DNA from: Alistipes sp.
Lineage (GTDB): Bacteria > Bacteroidota > Bacteroidia > Bacteroidales > Rikenellaceae
Reading direction: 5' to 3'
DNA length: 64,000 nt
NCBI GenBank assembly: GCA_017416915.1
Contig: JAFQAN010000023.1
Location: 81,628-145,627, forward strand
Part shown: piece after piece, positions 43,242-52,295 of the stretch
Layout of the letters: every line of letters starts with the position of its first letter
Position numbering within the stretch: the first letter of the stretch is position 1
The notes under the pieces: model-generated
Databases searched by the model: none
The model's input: the letters and a program-made list of their open reading frames with translations, nothing else
Told to the model about the DNA's origin: nothing
Program-made: the position numbers and the translations under genes

Positions 43242-43354
43242 GGCTGAGAACGCCTGGGAATGACTGGGAGGCGCGCCAACGAGACTGCGGGACTGCGAGA
43301 CTACGGGACTACTGAAAAACCCAGGCGTTCTCAGGCGTTCTCGGGCATTCTCAG
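43242..43354. repeat. 10-8-10 composite array
   Basis: 10-mers GGCTGAGAAC, GCCTGGGAAT, GACTGGGAG (43242-43270), GCGCGCCAAC junction, 8-mers GAGACTGC, GGGACTGC, GAGACTAC, GGGACTAC (43281-43312), linker TGAAAAACCCA, then inverted 10-mers (43324-43354). It is the mirror image of the composite at 16331-16570. Confidence 0.92.
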
Positions 43355-43376
43355 TCGTGCGTGGCTGTGCGTGGCA

Positions 43377-43505
43377 GCTTGGCGTCAGAGTGGTGCAGAT
43401 GTGTTCTATCGCAAAAGAGAGTGCCGTGGGATAGTACTAAAACGTACAGCCCACGGCACTCTACTTTTTGGGATAGGACGCAGATGCGTCGCTATCACGA
43501 CAAGC
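43377..43505. repeat. Hairpin element beside the lipoprotein stop
   Basis: Ends GCTTGGCGTCAGAG and TATCACGACAAGC. The 77 bases 43401-43477 are identical to 13611-13687. It ends 2 bp before the stop codon of the minus-strand lipoprotein gene. Confidence 0.93.
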
Positions 43506-43507
43506 TA

Positions 43508-45724
43508 CTACTTGCGAATAGGCACTCTAAACACCCTATCAAGTACTAACAACTCGCCTTCGACAAGCTGTGGAGCCTTAACCTCGGGCTGCTCGACAAC
43601 TGCGGGCTGCTCAGCAACTTGTGCCATAGTAGTATCGAGCGAAGGTGCTACAACCTCCTCCTCGTTATATACTACCGACAGAGGCATTGCTGACATCTTC
43701 TTGGAATAGAGCTCATCATACAGCTTCAAGAGATCATCAATAGGAGACTTCTCATCTGCCGTAGGATAGATAAGCATACGTGCAGGACGGCTCATAAGAC
43801 CATTAGGATCGAGAGCATAAACGCCGAGCGTATATTCGGTCTGCCACTCTGCTACACCGAAGAAGTAGGGCTTATCAAGCACGGTATAGGTTGTCCAGCT
43901 ATATGCGCTTATGAACTGAGGATCGGGGAACTCGGTAGCACTCATTCTATTACCAACGTCGTATCCGTAGTAGAGAGCCTTTGCTCCGTCGAAGTTATCA
44001 TACTTGCATACTGCGATAGCCTTTCCTGCCGTTGCTGCTGGCTCGTTGAATACCTGTCCAGCCTCGTCATCGCCCGAATAGTAACCCACAAGCTCGATGC
44101 TTGGCTCCAACGATGACATAGACTTAGTCTTAGCCAAATTGGGGAAGGTGTGAGCCTTAACAACATGACCCGTCTTCACATCAAGAGCAAAGACATAACC
44201 CATAATATCTGAGTCGGGCAGCGCACTTGCACGAATACCTGTCAGATTATCGGCATAGGCGATATTGCTCAGATAGCTCGCCATAGATACGAAGGTGGTA
44301 TTCTGTGAGCAGTAGAACTCATAATTCTCAGTGATGTACTCGTTCCACTCGGCAATCAGCGCCTCCTCGTCATACTCCGATGCTGGCATAACGTTGGGTG
44401 TGTAGTAGATGTTAGGATTATCCACCGTTACATCGAGCGTAAAGCCAAAGGTTGTCGGGTTACGCGCTGTCATATTAAATACTGCCTCTGCGGGGTCGCC
44501 ACCATCGAGCGTATGGAATGTAACCATCTCGGGGGCTGTGGTTATACCACCTGCATAACCGAACGCAATGACGTAGTAGTCGGTATCGGGGGCGTCGAGG
44601 CGATACTTGTAGGGGCTACCAGGGTTACCAGTATAGTCCTGAGTTCCCTGCGACAGACCATACTGACCGTTAAGCCAAGAAGCCTCGGCAGCTACGATGC
44701 TCTCCATAACCTCCTGAGCGGTACTCTTGCCATCCCACTCGGCAACACGCCAAACAAACGACTCGGTCTTGTTTGAGGGCTGCACCAAAATAGAGGCACG
44801 ACGAGGCTCAACGTTATCTACCTTAACCGTAAAGGTCATTTTCGAAGGCAGAGCATCCTCGGTGGTGTATTCGCCGAGCATAGGCTCTGACGCTACAAAG
44901 AGGCTACCGTCATCCTCGATGATGATGGCTGCAACCAAATATACATACTCGGTGTTTGCCACAAGACCGCTTGTCTGAACCTGGTTGTCGCCAACGGGGA
45001 AGAGGGCCTTGATAATCTGATCGGTGGTCATACCCTGGCACCACTGCAACTCATTCTGCAAGTACATCTGGTAGAAGTAATCCTTGGTCCAACCAGCTCC
45101 CTCGGTATTCTCTACATACATAGCCTTAGGCATGGTCATCATGTGCCAGTGTGCCTCCTTGTTGCTCGGCTTCACGCTAAACGTTACGCTGTTGTAATAT
45201 ACCTCGGCTTCAACCTCGAAAGTACACTCCAACGAGGGCAACTTACCCGTAGTAAACGCGACCTTCTCGATAGAGCCTACCAACGAGAAGCCATCGGCGG
45301 GGTTTACGGCAAATACCAAGATATAGTAGTCGGTCTCGGCAGCCAAGCCCGTGAATGTAGCGCTCTCGATAACGCCCTTATCGGTACTCTTGGCAAGGTA
45401 CTCGTCGAGGGTCATACCCTTCTTACCTGCATAAGCCGCCAACTCATCGTAGATAGAGCCTACGACGTGCTGATCCTTAGAGAAGGCATCAACAAAACGT
45501 GTGTCATAGACCGTAACGAAGTACTCAGCCTCCAAGTCCGACGGTGTAACGCTGAACTCTACGCTGTTAGCATCAACCTCGCCAAGTGTTATCTCGAAGC
45601 TAACCTCGTTACCTGGCTCGGGTGTAGGTTCGGGTGTAGGTTTTTGCTCGGGGTCTTCTCCGCAGCCAACCAAAGCAAATGCGATGATAGCAAACATCGA
45701 CATCAGCCACTTAATGTTTTTCAT
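43508..45724 (-). CDS. Multidomain surface lipoprotein, paralogue A
   Basis: 738 aa, lipobox ALVGC (Cys21), Pro/Glu-rich linker (PTPEPTPEPG), then several Fn3-like beta modules (SVEFSVTPSDLEAEYFVTVY; YYILVFAVNPADGFSLVGS; TEYVYLVAAIIIEDDGSL; TDYYVIAFGYAGGITTAPE). The tail is acidic/hydrophobic (EQPEVKAPQLVEG). About half the residues match the paralogue at 47249. The start at 45722-45724 is chosen for the lipobox. Own promoter. Probably surface exposed; function unknown. Confidence 0.8.
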   Translation of the reverse strand: MKNIKWLMSMFAIIAFALVGCGEDPEQKPTPEPTPEPGNEVSFEITLGEVDANSVEFSVTPSDLEAEYFVTVYDTRFVDAFSKDQHVVGSIYDELAAYAGKKGMTLDEYLAKSTDKGVIESATFTGLAAETDYYILVFAVNPADGFSLVGSIEKVAFTTGKLPSLECTFEVEAEVYYNSVTFSVKPSNKEAHWHMMTMPKAMYVENTEGAGWTKDYFYQMYLQNELQWCQGMTTDQIIKALFPVGDNQVQTSGLVANTEYVYLVAAIIIEDDGSLFVASEPMLGEYTTEDALPSKMTFTVKVDNVEPRRASILVQPSNKTESFVWRVAEWDGKSTAQEVMESIVAAEASWLNGQYGLSQGTQDYTGNPGSPYKYRLDAPDTDYYVIAFGYAGGITTAPEMVTFHTLDGGDPAEAVFNMTARNPTTFGFTLDVTVDNPNIYYTPNVMPASEYDEEALIAEWNEYITENYEFYCSQNTTFVSMASYLSNIAYADNLTGIRASALPDSDIMGYVFALDVKTGHVVKAHTFPNLAKTKSMSSLEPSIELVGYYSGDDEAGQVFNEPAATAGKAIAVCKYDNFDGAKALYYGYDVGNRMSATEFPDPQFISAYSWTTYTVLDKPYFFGVAEWQTEYTLGVYALDPNGLMSRPARMLIYPTADEKSPIDDLLKLYDELYSKKMSAMPLSVVYNEEEVVAPSLDTTMAQVAEQPAVVEQPEVKAPQLVEGELLVLDRVFRVPIRK

Positions 45725-45802
45725 AGTTTTGATTGTTTTAAGATTATAGTTTATAAATTTTCTCATATACAATTGCTCCGAAAATACTTCGCAATATTAA
45801 CG

Positions 45803-45834
45803 CAAAAGTATTACATTTTGGCGACGTTTGCAAA
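45803..45834 (-). promoter_or_regulatory. Promoter of lipoprotein paralogue A
   Basis: Minus-strand TTTG (45834-45831), 20-nt spacer, TACTTTTG (45810-45803), ~79 bp before the start. Confidence 0.65.
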
Positions 45835-45927
45835 TTTTGGCTCTACTTTATGCAAATTTTGCTTTTATTATCGGAGCGGGTGGCACAACCTATCGGCATA
45901 CGCCTCTGCCACCCACACTACGCACTA

Positions 45928-47229
45928 CTAACGGAAATAGGGCTCTCCCGACCAGTTTACCGTGATTTTATGTGGTGTTGTGGCATCGTCCCACGCCTCA
46001 ACGCGCAGTGTATATATGCCATTACCCGCATCGGTAATCTCCACCGTACCCTCAACAAGTGGCGCGCGGTCTATTATACGCTCCTCGGCATATACCAAGT
46101 ATAGCGAGCCTGAGAGGTGTCCCTCCGCCGATATGCGCACACCCGAGACAAATGTTCCAGGGGCAAAGAGCGGGTCGGTCTTATCGCCATTGACATATCC
46201 GCCAGCGTTATAGCACCCCACAAAGCCGCCCGAGGCATCCTGATGTGTAGTGTTAAAGTCGATGATAAGGTTTACGCCGTCGCTAATTACCGCCGTATTT
46301 ACCATCTCCTCGGGGACAAGCTCGACAACCCAGTTGCAGCCACCGCACTTCCAATAGTCGCCGAAGCTCTCGCAGCGCATAGCGTAGCCCTCAACGTCCA
46401 TCACCACATCCTCTTTGAGGCTCGATATTGCATCTGTGGGTCGGCGCACGGGCAGCTGATACTCCTGATTGAACGTAACATAGTGCTTGGCACCATCAAT
46501 CACCGCCTCCAACGTGAGCTTGTGGCCCTGCACGGTAAGCACCGCGCTGTCGTAGTAGTGTTCCGTAGCCTGACCATAGGCATCTACCGACATCATAGTA
46601 CTGTTACCTGCCCTTATGGTGAGGGGCGCACCACTCATCGACTCGTCATAGGTATATGTGCCGTCGGGGATATTGTTGTTGTCATCGGCGGCAAGAGCGC
46701 CAAACACATCAAGGCGATAGAAGGTGCTTTCGGTGTTTAGCCCGCCGTCGGCGGTGTAACCATCGCGAGTGAGTATCACCCAATAGTTGCCCAAGCCCTC
46801 TTCGAGGAACTCGGCATAATAGACTCCCGAGAGCATATTTGCCTCGACAACCACCGTGTTATCTGCCGCGGCCGCCTGCATCACAGCCACCGAGAAGCTA
46901 TCGTCCGAGTAGCTCACCGTCAGGGTCGCCTTGCGCTCGCTCTGCGACACATTTTCGTCCACCTCGACAGCTATCTCGCCCTCGGTGTCGGCACTCGCCA
47001 CCCTCACCCAATCTTCGGATGATACGACCTCAATTTTAGCACCCTCGACAACACTCTCAATGGTGTAACTTATTGTCGCAGTGCCACCCTCTGCCTTAAA
47101 CAGCAATATGGGGTTTGATGTAAGCGTCAATCCCGCTTCGCCAGGCGCAGGTGCAGGGTTTACGGGCTTATCACACGCCGCCATAAATGCTAATAGCGAC
47201 ATCACAATTACAAAATAAAACTTTCTCAT
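45928..47229 (-). CDS. BACON-domain lipoprotein
   Basis: 433 aa, lipobox MAAC (Cys19). A BACON-type Ig-like domain lies at ~33-115 (ILLFKAEGGTATISYTIES, SEDWVRVAS, SERKATLTVSYSD). A C-terminal ~310-aa beta-rich region follows, with cysteines in CESFGDYWKCGGCNW and FVGCYNAGG. BACON domains occur in Bacteroidetes glycan- or mucin-binding surface proteins. It lies 19 bp after paralogue B, so the two are co-transcribed. Exact ligand unknown. Confidence 0.82.
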   Translation of the reverse strand: MRKFYFVIVMSLLAFMAACDKPVNPAPAPGEAGLTLTSNPILLFKAEGGTATISYTIESVVEGAKIEVVSSEDWVRVASADTEGEIAVEVDENVSQSERKATLTVSYSDDSFSVAVMQAAAADNTVVVEANMLSGVYYAEFLEEGLGNYWVILTRDGYTADGGLNTESTFYRLDVFGALAADDNNNIPDGTYTYDESMSGAPLTIRAGNSTMMSVDAYGQATEHYYDSAVLTVQGHKLTLEAVIDGAKHYVTFNQEYQLPVRRPTDAISSLKEDVVMDVEGYAMRCESFGDYWKCGGCNWVVELVPEEMVNTAVISDGVNLIIDFNTTHQDASGGFVGCYNAGGYVNGDKTDPLFAPGTFVSGVRISAEGHLSGSLYLVYAEERIIDRAPLVEGTVEITDAGNGIYTLRVEAWDDATTPHKITVNWSGEPYFR

Positions 47230-47248
47230 TACTCTAACTATTTGAATG

Positions 47249-49387
47249 TTAATTACTCTTTACACGCAGCAGCCTACCCATCGGCGTTGGCTGCACCTCA
47301 TCATCTGCCACACCCTCAACATCTATGTCAAACACCAACGATGCGGGTTGCGACGACGACTGCTCGTTATATACCTCGTCGATAAAGGCGAATAGCTCGT
47401 CGATAGGCGACTTATCCTTCGCCGTGGCACACACCGCCATACGTGCGGGACGTCCCAGCAGCCCCGACGCATCGGTGGCGCACGACGCCACGGTGTACTC
47501 CACCTGCCACTCCGCCACGAGGAACGAGTATGGCTTGTCGAAGGTGTCGGCGAATGGTTGCCACATACCGTCGAAGAGCGCCATCAGCGCCGCCTCGCTA
47601 TACTCCGCCTCGGTGTAGGTGCCTACGTCGTAGGCGTAGAATAGGCGTACCGCATTGTCGAGGTTGGTGTGGCGACATACCACCAACGCCTTGCCCGCCG
47701 TGGCGGCAGCATCGCCAAACACCTCGCCCGCCTCGTCATCGCCCGAGTAACAAGCGACAAACTCTATGTCGGGGTGCGCCGTGCCTAATGGCGCCGTGGT
47801 GAAGAGCTGAGGGAAGGTGTGGCAGCGCACCACCCTACCCGTCTTGGCATCGAGCGCAAGGATGTAGCCCATCATACTGCTCTCGGGTAGCAAGCCCGAC
47901 GCCTTTACCGCGACGTTGCCGTTGTAGCAGTATGTGTTCAGCACCTCGGGGATGGTTATCAGCGCGTTGAAGTGCTTGCTCTGCTCGTACATATACTGGT
48001 AGTACGCCTCTGCCTCGGCTATCACCGCCGTCTCGTCATACTCCGACTCGACACATACGCCCACATCGTAGAATACGGTGTCGTCATTGGAGGTAATATC
48101 GAGCTTACAGCCATACGTTGTTATCTCGCTTGCCGCAATGTTAAACTCCGCCAACGATGGTCCTATGTCGCTGGGCAACGTGCGGAACGTAACCATCTCG
48201 GGCGCCGTTGTTACGCCACCATCGTAGCCAAAGGCGATGACATAGTAGTCGATGTCGGGGGCGTCGAGCTTAAACTTCTTGGCGCCGACGTGCTCGACCA
48301 TACCGCGGTCGTTCGCCATCAGCGACATCATCGGTCCCCACTGCTTGACAAGGGCGTTCATCACCTCCTCGGCGCTGCTCACGCCATCCCACGGCTGTAT
48401 CAGCGCGCAGTAGAGGTCGTCGTTGTTCGAGGGCGTTATACGCACCTCGCAGTATAGCTGCTCGACATTCCACACCTCGATATTGAAGGTCATATCCGAC
48501 GGCATAGCACCCTCGGTGGTGTATTCGCCGAGCATAGGCTCTGTTGCCACAGTGAGGCTGCCGTCCTCCTCGATGATGATGGCGGCGACCAAATATAGAT
48601 ACTCGGTGTTGGCGCTAAGCCCCTTGCCGCTCACCTCGTTGTCGCCCGTGGGGAACGCAGCCTTAATAATCTGCTCGGCAGTCATCCCCTCCGCCTGATA
48701 CTGCTGCAACTCGTCCTGCAAGTATATCTCGTAGAAGCGCCTCTTCGTCCAGCCGCCCTCCGCGCCAACATACTGGTCATACATAGCCTTAGACATAGTC
48801 ATCAGGTGCCAGTGCGCCTCCTTGTCGCTCGGCGTTACCTGAAACTTAACAGTGTTGTAAACCACCTCGACATCCACCTCGAAGCTACACTCCAACGTGG
48901 GCGGCGCTGTGGTGGTAAACGCCACCCTTTCGATAGAGCCTACCAACGAGAAGCCATCGGCGGGGTTTACGGCAAATACCAAGATGTAGTACTCCGTCTC
49001 GGCAGCCAAACCCGAGAACGAGACGCTCTCGATAACGCCCCTATCGACACTCTCGGCGAGGTACTCGTCGAGGGTCAAGCCCCTCTTGGCAGCCGCTGCC
49101 GCCACCTCGTCGTAGATAGAGCCTACGACGTGCTGATCCTTGGAGAAGGCATCGACAAAACGCCTCTCATAGACCGTTACGAAGTACTCCGCCTCCAAGT
49201 CAGACGGCGTAACGCTGAACTCTACGGCGTAGGCGCCAACCTCGCCAAGCGCCACCTCGAAGCTAATGTCGCTGTCGGGCGCGGGGTTGGGCTGTGGGTC
49301 GGGCGTGGTGTCGAGAGGGTCATCGCCGCACCCTGCGAGGAGTGCCACGGCAACCAAAATGGGAGATAACCACTTAAAAAATCGCAT
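47249..49387 (-). CDS. Multidomain surface lipoprotein, paralogue B
   Basis: 712 aa, lipobox LLAGC (Cys20), Pro/Asp linker, then the same Fn3-like modules as paralogue A in the same order (AVEFSVTPSDLEAEYFVTVY; DAFSKDQHVVGSIYDE; KEAHWHLMTMSKAMY; TPSNNDDLYCALIQPWDG). The central module is more diverged than the ends. It heads an operon with the BACON lipoprotein. Likely a duplicated surface protein with a changed specificity; ligand unknown. Confidence 0.8.
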   Translation of the reverse strand: MRFFKWLSPILVAVALLAGCGDDPLDTTPDPQPNPAPDSDISFEVALGEVGAYAVEFSVTPSDLEAEYFVTVYERRFVDAFSKDQHVVGSIYDEVAAAAAKRGLTLDEYLAESVDRGVIESVSFSGLAAETEYYILVFAVNPADGFSLVGSIERVAFTTTAPPTLECSFEVDVEVVYNTVKFQVTPSDKEAHWHLMTMSKAMYDQYVGAEGGWTKRRFYEIYLQDELQQYQAEGMTAEQIIKAAFPTGDNEVSGKGLSANTEYLYLVAAIIIEEDGSLTVATEPMLGEYTTEGAMPSDMTFNIEVWNVEQLYCEVRITPSNNDDLYCALIQPWDGVSSAEEVMNALVKQWGPMMSLMANDRGMVEHVGAKKFKLDAPDIDYYVIAFGYDGGVTTAPEMVTFRTLPSDIGPSLAEFNIAASEITTYGCKLDITSNDDTVFYDVGVCVESEYDETAVIAEAEAYYQYMYEQSKHFNALITIPEVLNTYCYNGNVAVKASGLLPESSMMGYILALDAKTGRVVRCHTFPQLFTTAPLGTAHPDIEFVACYSGDDEAGEVFGDAAATAGKALVVCRHTNLDNAVRLFYAYDVGTYTEAEYSEAALMALFDGMWQPFADTFDKPYSFLVAEWQVEYTVASCATDASGLLGRPARMAVCATAKDKSPIDELFAFIDEVYNEQSSSQPASLVFDIDVEGVADDEVQPTPMGRLLRVKSN

Positions 49388-49418
49388 AACGCTAACCTTT
49401 ATTGATACTTATAATAGA

Positions 49419-49450
49419 CAAATATATAAAAATTGTTTGGGAGTGCAAAA
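49419..49450 (-). promoter_or_regulatory. Promoter of the paralogue B operon
   Basis: Minus-strand TTTTG (49450-49446), 19-nt spacer, TATATTTG (49426-49419): near consensus, 32 bp before the start. Confidence 0.78.
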
Positions 49451-49520
49451 TGAGGCGCGATTTTTTTCTATTGGCGGGGCGGCGAGAGGGCGGGGGCGCG
49501 ATGCGGCGGGGGCGCGCGAT

Positions 49521-49761
49521 TGGCTGGGAATGACTGGGAATGACTGGGAACGGCTGGGAATGCCTGGGAAGCGCGCCGCTGCCGCGAGACCACGAGACCA
49601 CAAGACCACAAGACCACAAGACCGCGAGAAAAAAAATGCGGGCATCGCCCGCAATATCCAGAAGTCCCGAAGTCCCGCAATATCCAGAAGTCCCGTCATC
49701 CCGTCGTCCCGAAGTCCCGCAAAAAACTCAGTCTTTCTCAGCCTTTCTCAGCCATTCTCAG
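49521..49761. repeat. Mirror composite array 10-8-centre-8-10
   Basis: Five 10-mers (TGGCTGGGAA type, 49521-49570), GCGCGCC junction, five 8-mers (GAGACCAC/AAGACCAC, 49586-49625), central hairpin GCGGGCATCGCCCGC (49638-49652), inverted 8-mers (GAAGTCCC type, to ~49719), CAAAAAA, and inverted 10-mers (CTCAGTCTTT type, 49727-49761). A G-rich tract (about 49466-49518) precedes it. Confidence 0.92.
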
Positions 49762-49775
49762 CCGCCAAAAAAAAT

Positions 49776-49799
49776 CGGAGTCTCCCGAAAGAGACTCCG
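49776..49799 (-). terminator. Terminator of the fimbrillin-like lipoprotein gene
   Basis: CGGAGTCTC (49776-49784) pairs with GAGACTCCG (49791-49799). An A8 run on the plus strand gives U8 in the minus transcript. Same design as at 16643. Confidence 0.88.
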
Positions 49800-49822
49800 A
49801 AGATAAAAAATCTTGTTAGATT

Positions 49823-51721
49823 TTATTTAGATATAGTTCCGTCATACTTGTAGAATATTGTATTTCCACCCGACGTGATAGCCAAAAGATTTACCTTCCA
49901 AACACCAGTAGAAACCAACTCTATATCCGCATAAGAACTTGGATATGTAATAGTATAGGTAGTTCCATCTATTTTGTAAACAGTATCTCCGTAAGAATGT
50001 GTCCAACTTGAACTTTGATTCAAATAAGTAAAAGTAGAAGGCAAAGTATATCCCTGCGTAAGACCTATTGCTAACTCAGCACCATTTTCTGCTCCTGCGA
50101 AAGAAACTGCCCACATTCCCAATGTTGCACTGGTAAACGTATATGGTTTGTCATATGAACCATCTGCCGAAGACACGCCCTGCGTGGTAGCACGTACTAC
50201 TGCTGCGTCAGAGTCTGCATATGTAGAGCCATCACCCATAGCCACAACCGTAATCTCGTGTTCGTCGCCAGAAGAGAGTTCAGTAAACGTATAGGTCGTT
50301 TCACTTACGGTAACAGCGGCGCCACCATCAACTGCAACAGCATAACCAGACGCATTTACCACTGCATCCCAACTAACGGTGATGCTATTCTCTGTTACAT
50401 TTGTTGCTACAAGATTAGCAGGCTGATCCAACTGTGTCAGCGATGGGTCAGGCTCATCGCCACCACCACCAGGAGCATCCCAACCATCGGGAACACCCTT
50501 GTAACCTACTTGACCATCACCGCCCCATGCGCCTACATAATTAACAAGTATTTGGTATTCTCCATTCACATAAGCGACTGACATTGTAGATGCTGTCTTC
50601 GTAGAGGTCCAACCCTCTTTCCATCCACCAACTATCTTCTGCGTAACACTAAATTGTCCTTGTTGCACAGTTCCCGAATTGATACCAACATAATCACCGC
50701 TCACAATAGAATTATTGCCTGGACGATCAGCCTCATTAAGTCTAACCCAGAATGTATCGTATGCGTCAACAACAAATACAAAGCATGAGTTACTACCATC
50801 CCAATAAATATCAGAAGCCATATACTGGGCTGTAAACTCTGGTTCAGCACCACCCTCATCAGGAGTAATACCATCCATATTTACGCTAAACTCAGCAACA
50901 TTGCCCTTTGCAAAAGGCAGACCCTGACCATTACCTGCGGTAAGATCGAGCGTCTTGATGTATGCCTTCTCGTCGGTAGTATTTACTGTAACCTTAACAG
51001 TTGTGGGAGCCTCATTTGCCTCACAAGCAAACCAGAATACATTACCCTCAACATTATCGGGGTTAAGAGTGTAGCTCTTTGAGTCGATAGTTACAACAAC
51101 ATTGTCAATCTCTGCATCGAAGTTCTTCAAGGTCATCTTAGCATAAGCTGCTGCATGCTCCCACTCGGGCTTAATTGTATTTGCAAATGAGCCTGTGTAG
51201 GTAGCAGTAAGGATATGAGCCGCAGGATCTACCGAAGCAGTAAGAGGTGTCTGCTCAGAGGGGATAGTAACCACAAAACCAGGCTTATCACCATCGTAGT
51301 AGTTATTTGTCTGGTCAAAACCTACCGAGCCAGCAGGTGATGCAATCAACAACGTACCGCTCGTAGCAGAGAGATAGTTGAAAGTGAGTGAGAACTGTGC
51401 GACCGAGCCAGTTGCTGTAACAGTGGTAACATTAGACTCGTCAACCTCGTAGTAAGCTGTGTCTCCATAGCTATAATCTGAGTTATAAGTAGCGACTGCT
51501 GCCTTAACCTGCTCGCCGCCCTGCCAAACTGATGTATAAGCGCCGTCGGCACCCTTCTCGCCAAAGGCTGAACGTGTGTTTTCGAGATCGGCGATAACCT
51601 CGATAGTGGTCTTCTGAGCATTGTCATTGCCCGAAACAACGGTCTCAGGCTCGTTCTGACAAGCCAACATACCCATTGCAGCTACTGCAACAAGTACCAT
51701 TTTTGTAAACAAATTCTTCAT
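49823..51721 (-). CDS. Fimbrillin-like surface lipoprotein with Fn3 domain
   Basis: 632 aa, lipobox MLAC (Cys21). The N-terminal ~300 residues align by eye with the lipoprotein at 16692 (TRSAFGEKGADGAYTSVW; SYTLNPDNVEGNVFWFACEA; GNVAEFSVNMDG), a fimbrillin-type module. One Fn3 repeat at ~430-520 (ITVSWDAVVNASGYAVAV), then a C-terminal beta domain. The start at 51721 fits the signal. A 47-aa ORF precedes it, as at the other locus. Likely adhesin. Confidence 0.82.
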   Translation of the reverse strand: MKNLFTKMVLVAVAAMGMLACQNEPETVVSGNDNAQKTTIEVIADLENTRSAFGEKGADGAYTSVWQGGEQVKAAVATYNSDYSYGDTAYYEVDESNVTTVTATGSVAQFSLTFNYLSATSGTLLIASPAGSVGFDQTNNYYDGDKPGFVVTIPSEQTPLTASVDPAAHILTATYTGSFANTIKPEWEHAAAYAKMTLKNFDAEIDNVVVTIDSKSYTLNPDNVEGNVFWFACEANEAPTTVKVTVNTTDEKAYIKTLDLTAGNGQGLPFAKGNVAEFSVNMDGITPDEGGAEPEFTAQYMASDIYWDGSNSCFVFVVDAYDTFWVRLNEADRPGNNSIVSGDYVGINSGTVQQGQFSVTQKIVGGWKEGWTSTKTASTMSVAYVNGEYQILVNYVGAWGGDGQVGYKGVPDGWDAPGGGGDEPDPSLTQLDQPANLVATNVTENSITVSWDAVVNASGYAVAVDGGAAVTVSETTYTFTELSSGDEHEITVVAMGDGSTYADSDAAVVRATTQGVSSADGSYDKPYTFTSATLGMWAVSFAGAENGAELAIGLTQGYTLPSTFTYLNQSSSWTHSYGDTVYKIDGTTYTITYPSSYADIELVSTGVWKVNLLAITSGGNTIFYKYDGTISK

Positions 51722-51736
51722 AGTTGCAATAGTTTT

Positions 51737-51880
51737 TTAGAATTCACCATAGTCCCAAGAGGGAGCATTCTCAATATCGCCATCCTCTGACGACACATCA
51801 ACACCGAACTCGGCATTTACCAAGACGATGTCAAGCTCGGGAGCATTGTACTCCTCCGCAAAAATGTTACGCTTAATCAT
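51737..51880 (-). CDS. 47-aa leader ORF upstream of the fimbrillin-like lipoprotein
   Basis: A 47-codon ORF (MIKRNIFAEEYNAPELDIV at the start, SWDYGEF at the end) that stops 15 bp before the lipoprotein start. It shares YNAPEL, a GVdvs patch and a terminal DYxEF with the 46-aa ORF at 18880-19020, although the rest differs. Conservation of ends and position supports translation. Function unknown; a secreted peptide, a translational leader or a partner subunit are all possible. Confidence 0.7.
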   Translation of the reverse strand: MIKRNIFAEEYNAPELDIVLVNAEFGVDVSSEDGDIENAPSWDYGEF

Positions 51881-52049
51881 AGTGTGTGAAATATTAATTT
51901 GTAAAAAATTCTCTCCTAACTATCAAGTACCTGTGCATATATCTATCTCAGCAACCCAACAAAGCTATGCTGCTAACTATAAAGATGTTACGGAAAAAGT
52001 ATTGCACCTAAACTAACCAACGGACGGAAATTCTCGCCCGATCATTAAA

Positions 52050-52082
52050 CAAAGATAATAAATTATAGGTTAACAACCAAAA
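52050..52082 (-). promoter_or_regulatory. Promoter of the 47-aa ORF and lipoprotein
   Basis: Minus-strand TTTTG (52082-52078), 20-nt spacer, TATCTTTG (52057-52050). It implies a ~165-nt 5' UTR, similar to the other leader-ORF locus. Confidence 0.72.
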
Positions 52083-52147
52083 GAAAATGGTATTTTTTCA
52101 CACCGAGGAGTAACCGTGGTAGAGAAATAACCACAAGCAACGGGAGA

Positions 52148-52272
52148 AGTATGGCGCGCGAGGCGGGGCGCGAGGTGCGGGGGTGCGAGGGAGGGGCGGT
52201 TGGGCAAGGCGGGACGGGCGGTTGGGCGAGGGCGAGGCGGGCGAGGCGGGCGCGACGCGGGGAGGGGCGGGC
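52148..52272. repeat. G-rich low-complexity tract
   Basis: About 125 bp almost free of T, with many GGG runs (GGGCGAGGCGGGCGAGGCGGG type). Strand-asymmetric and capable of G-quadruplex formation. It leads into the composite array at 52296. Confidence 0.85.
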
Positions 52273-52295
52273 TATTGACTGGGTGGCGCGCCACT

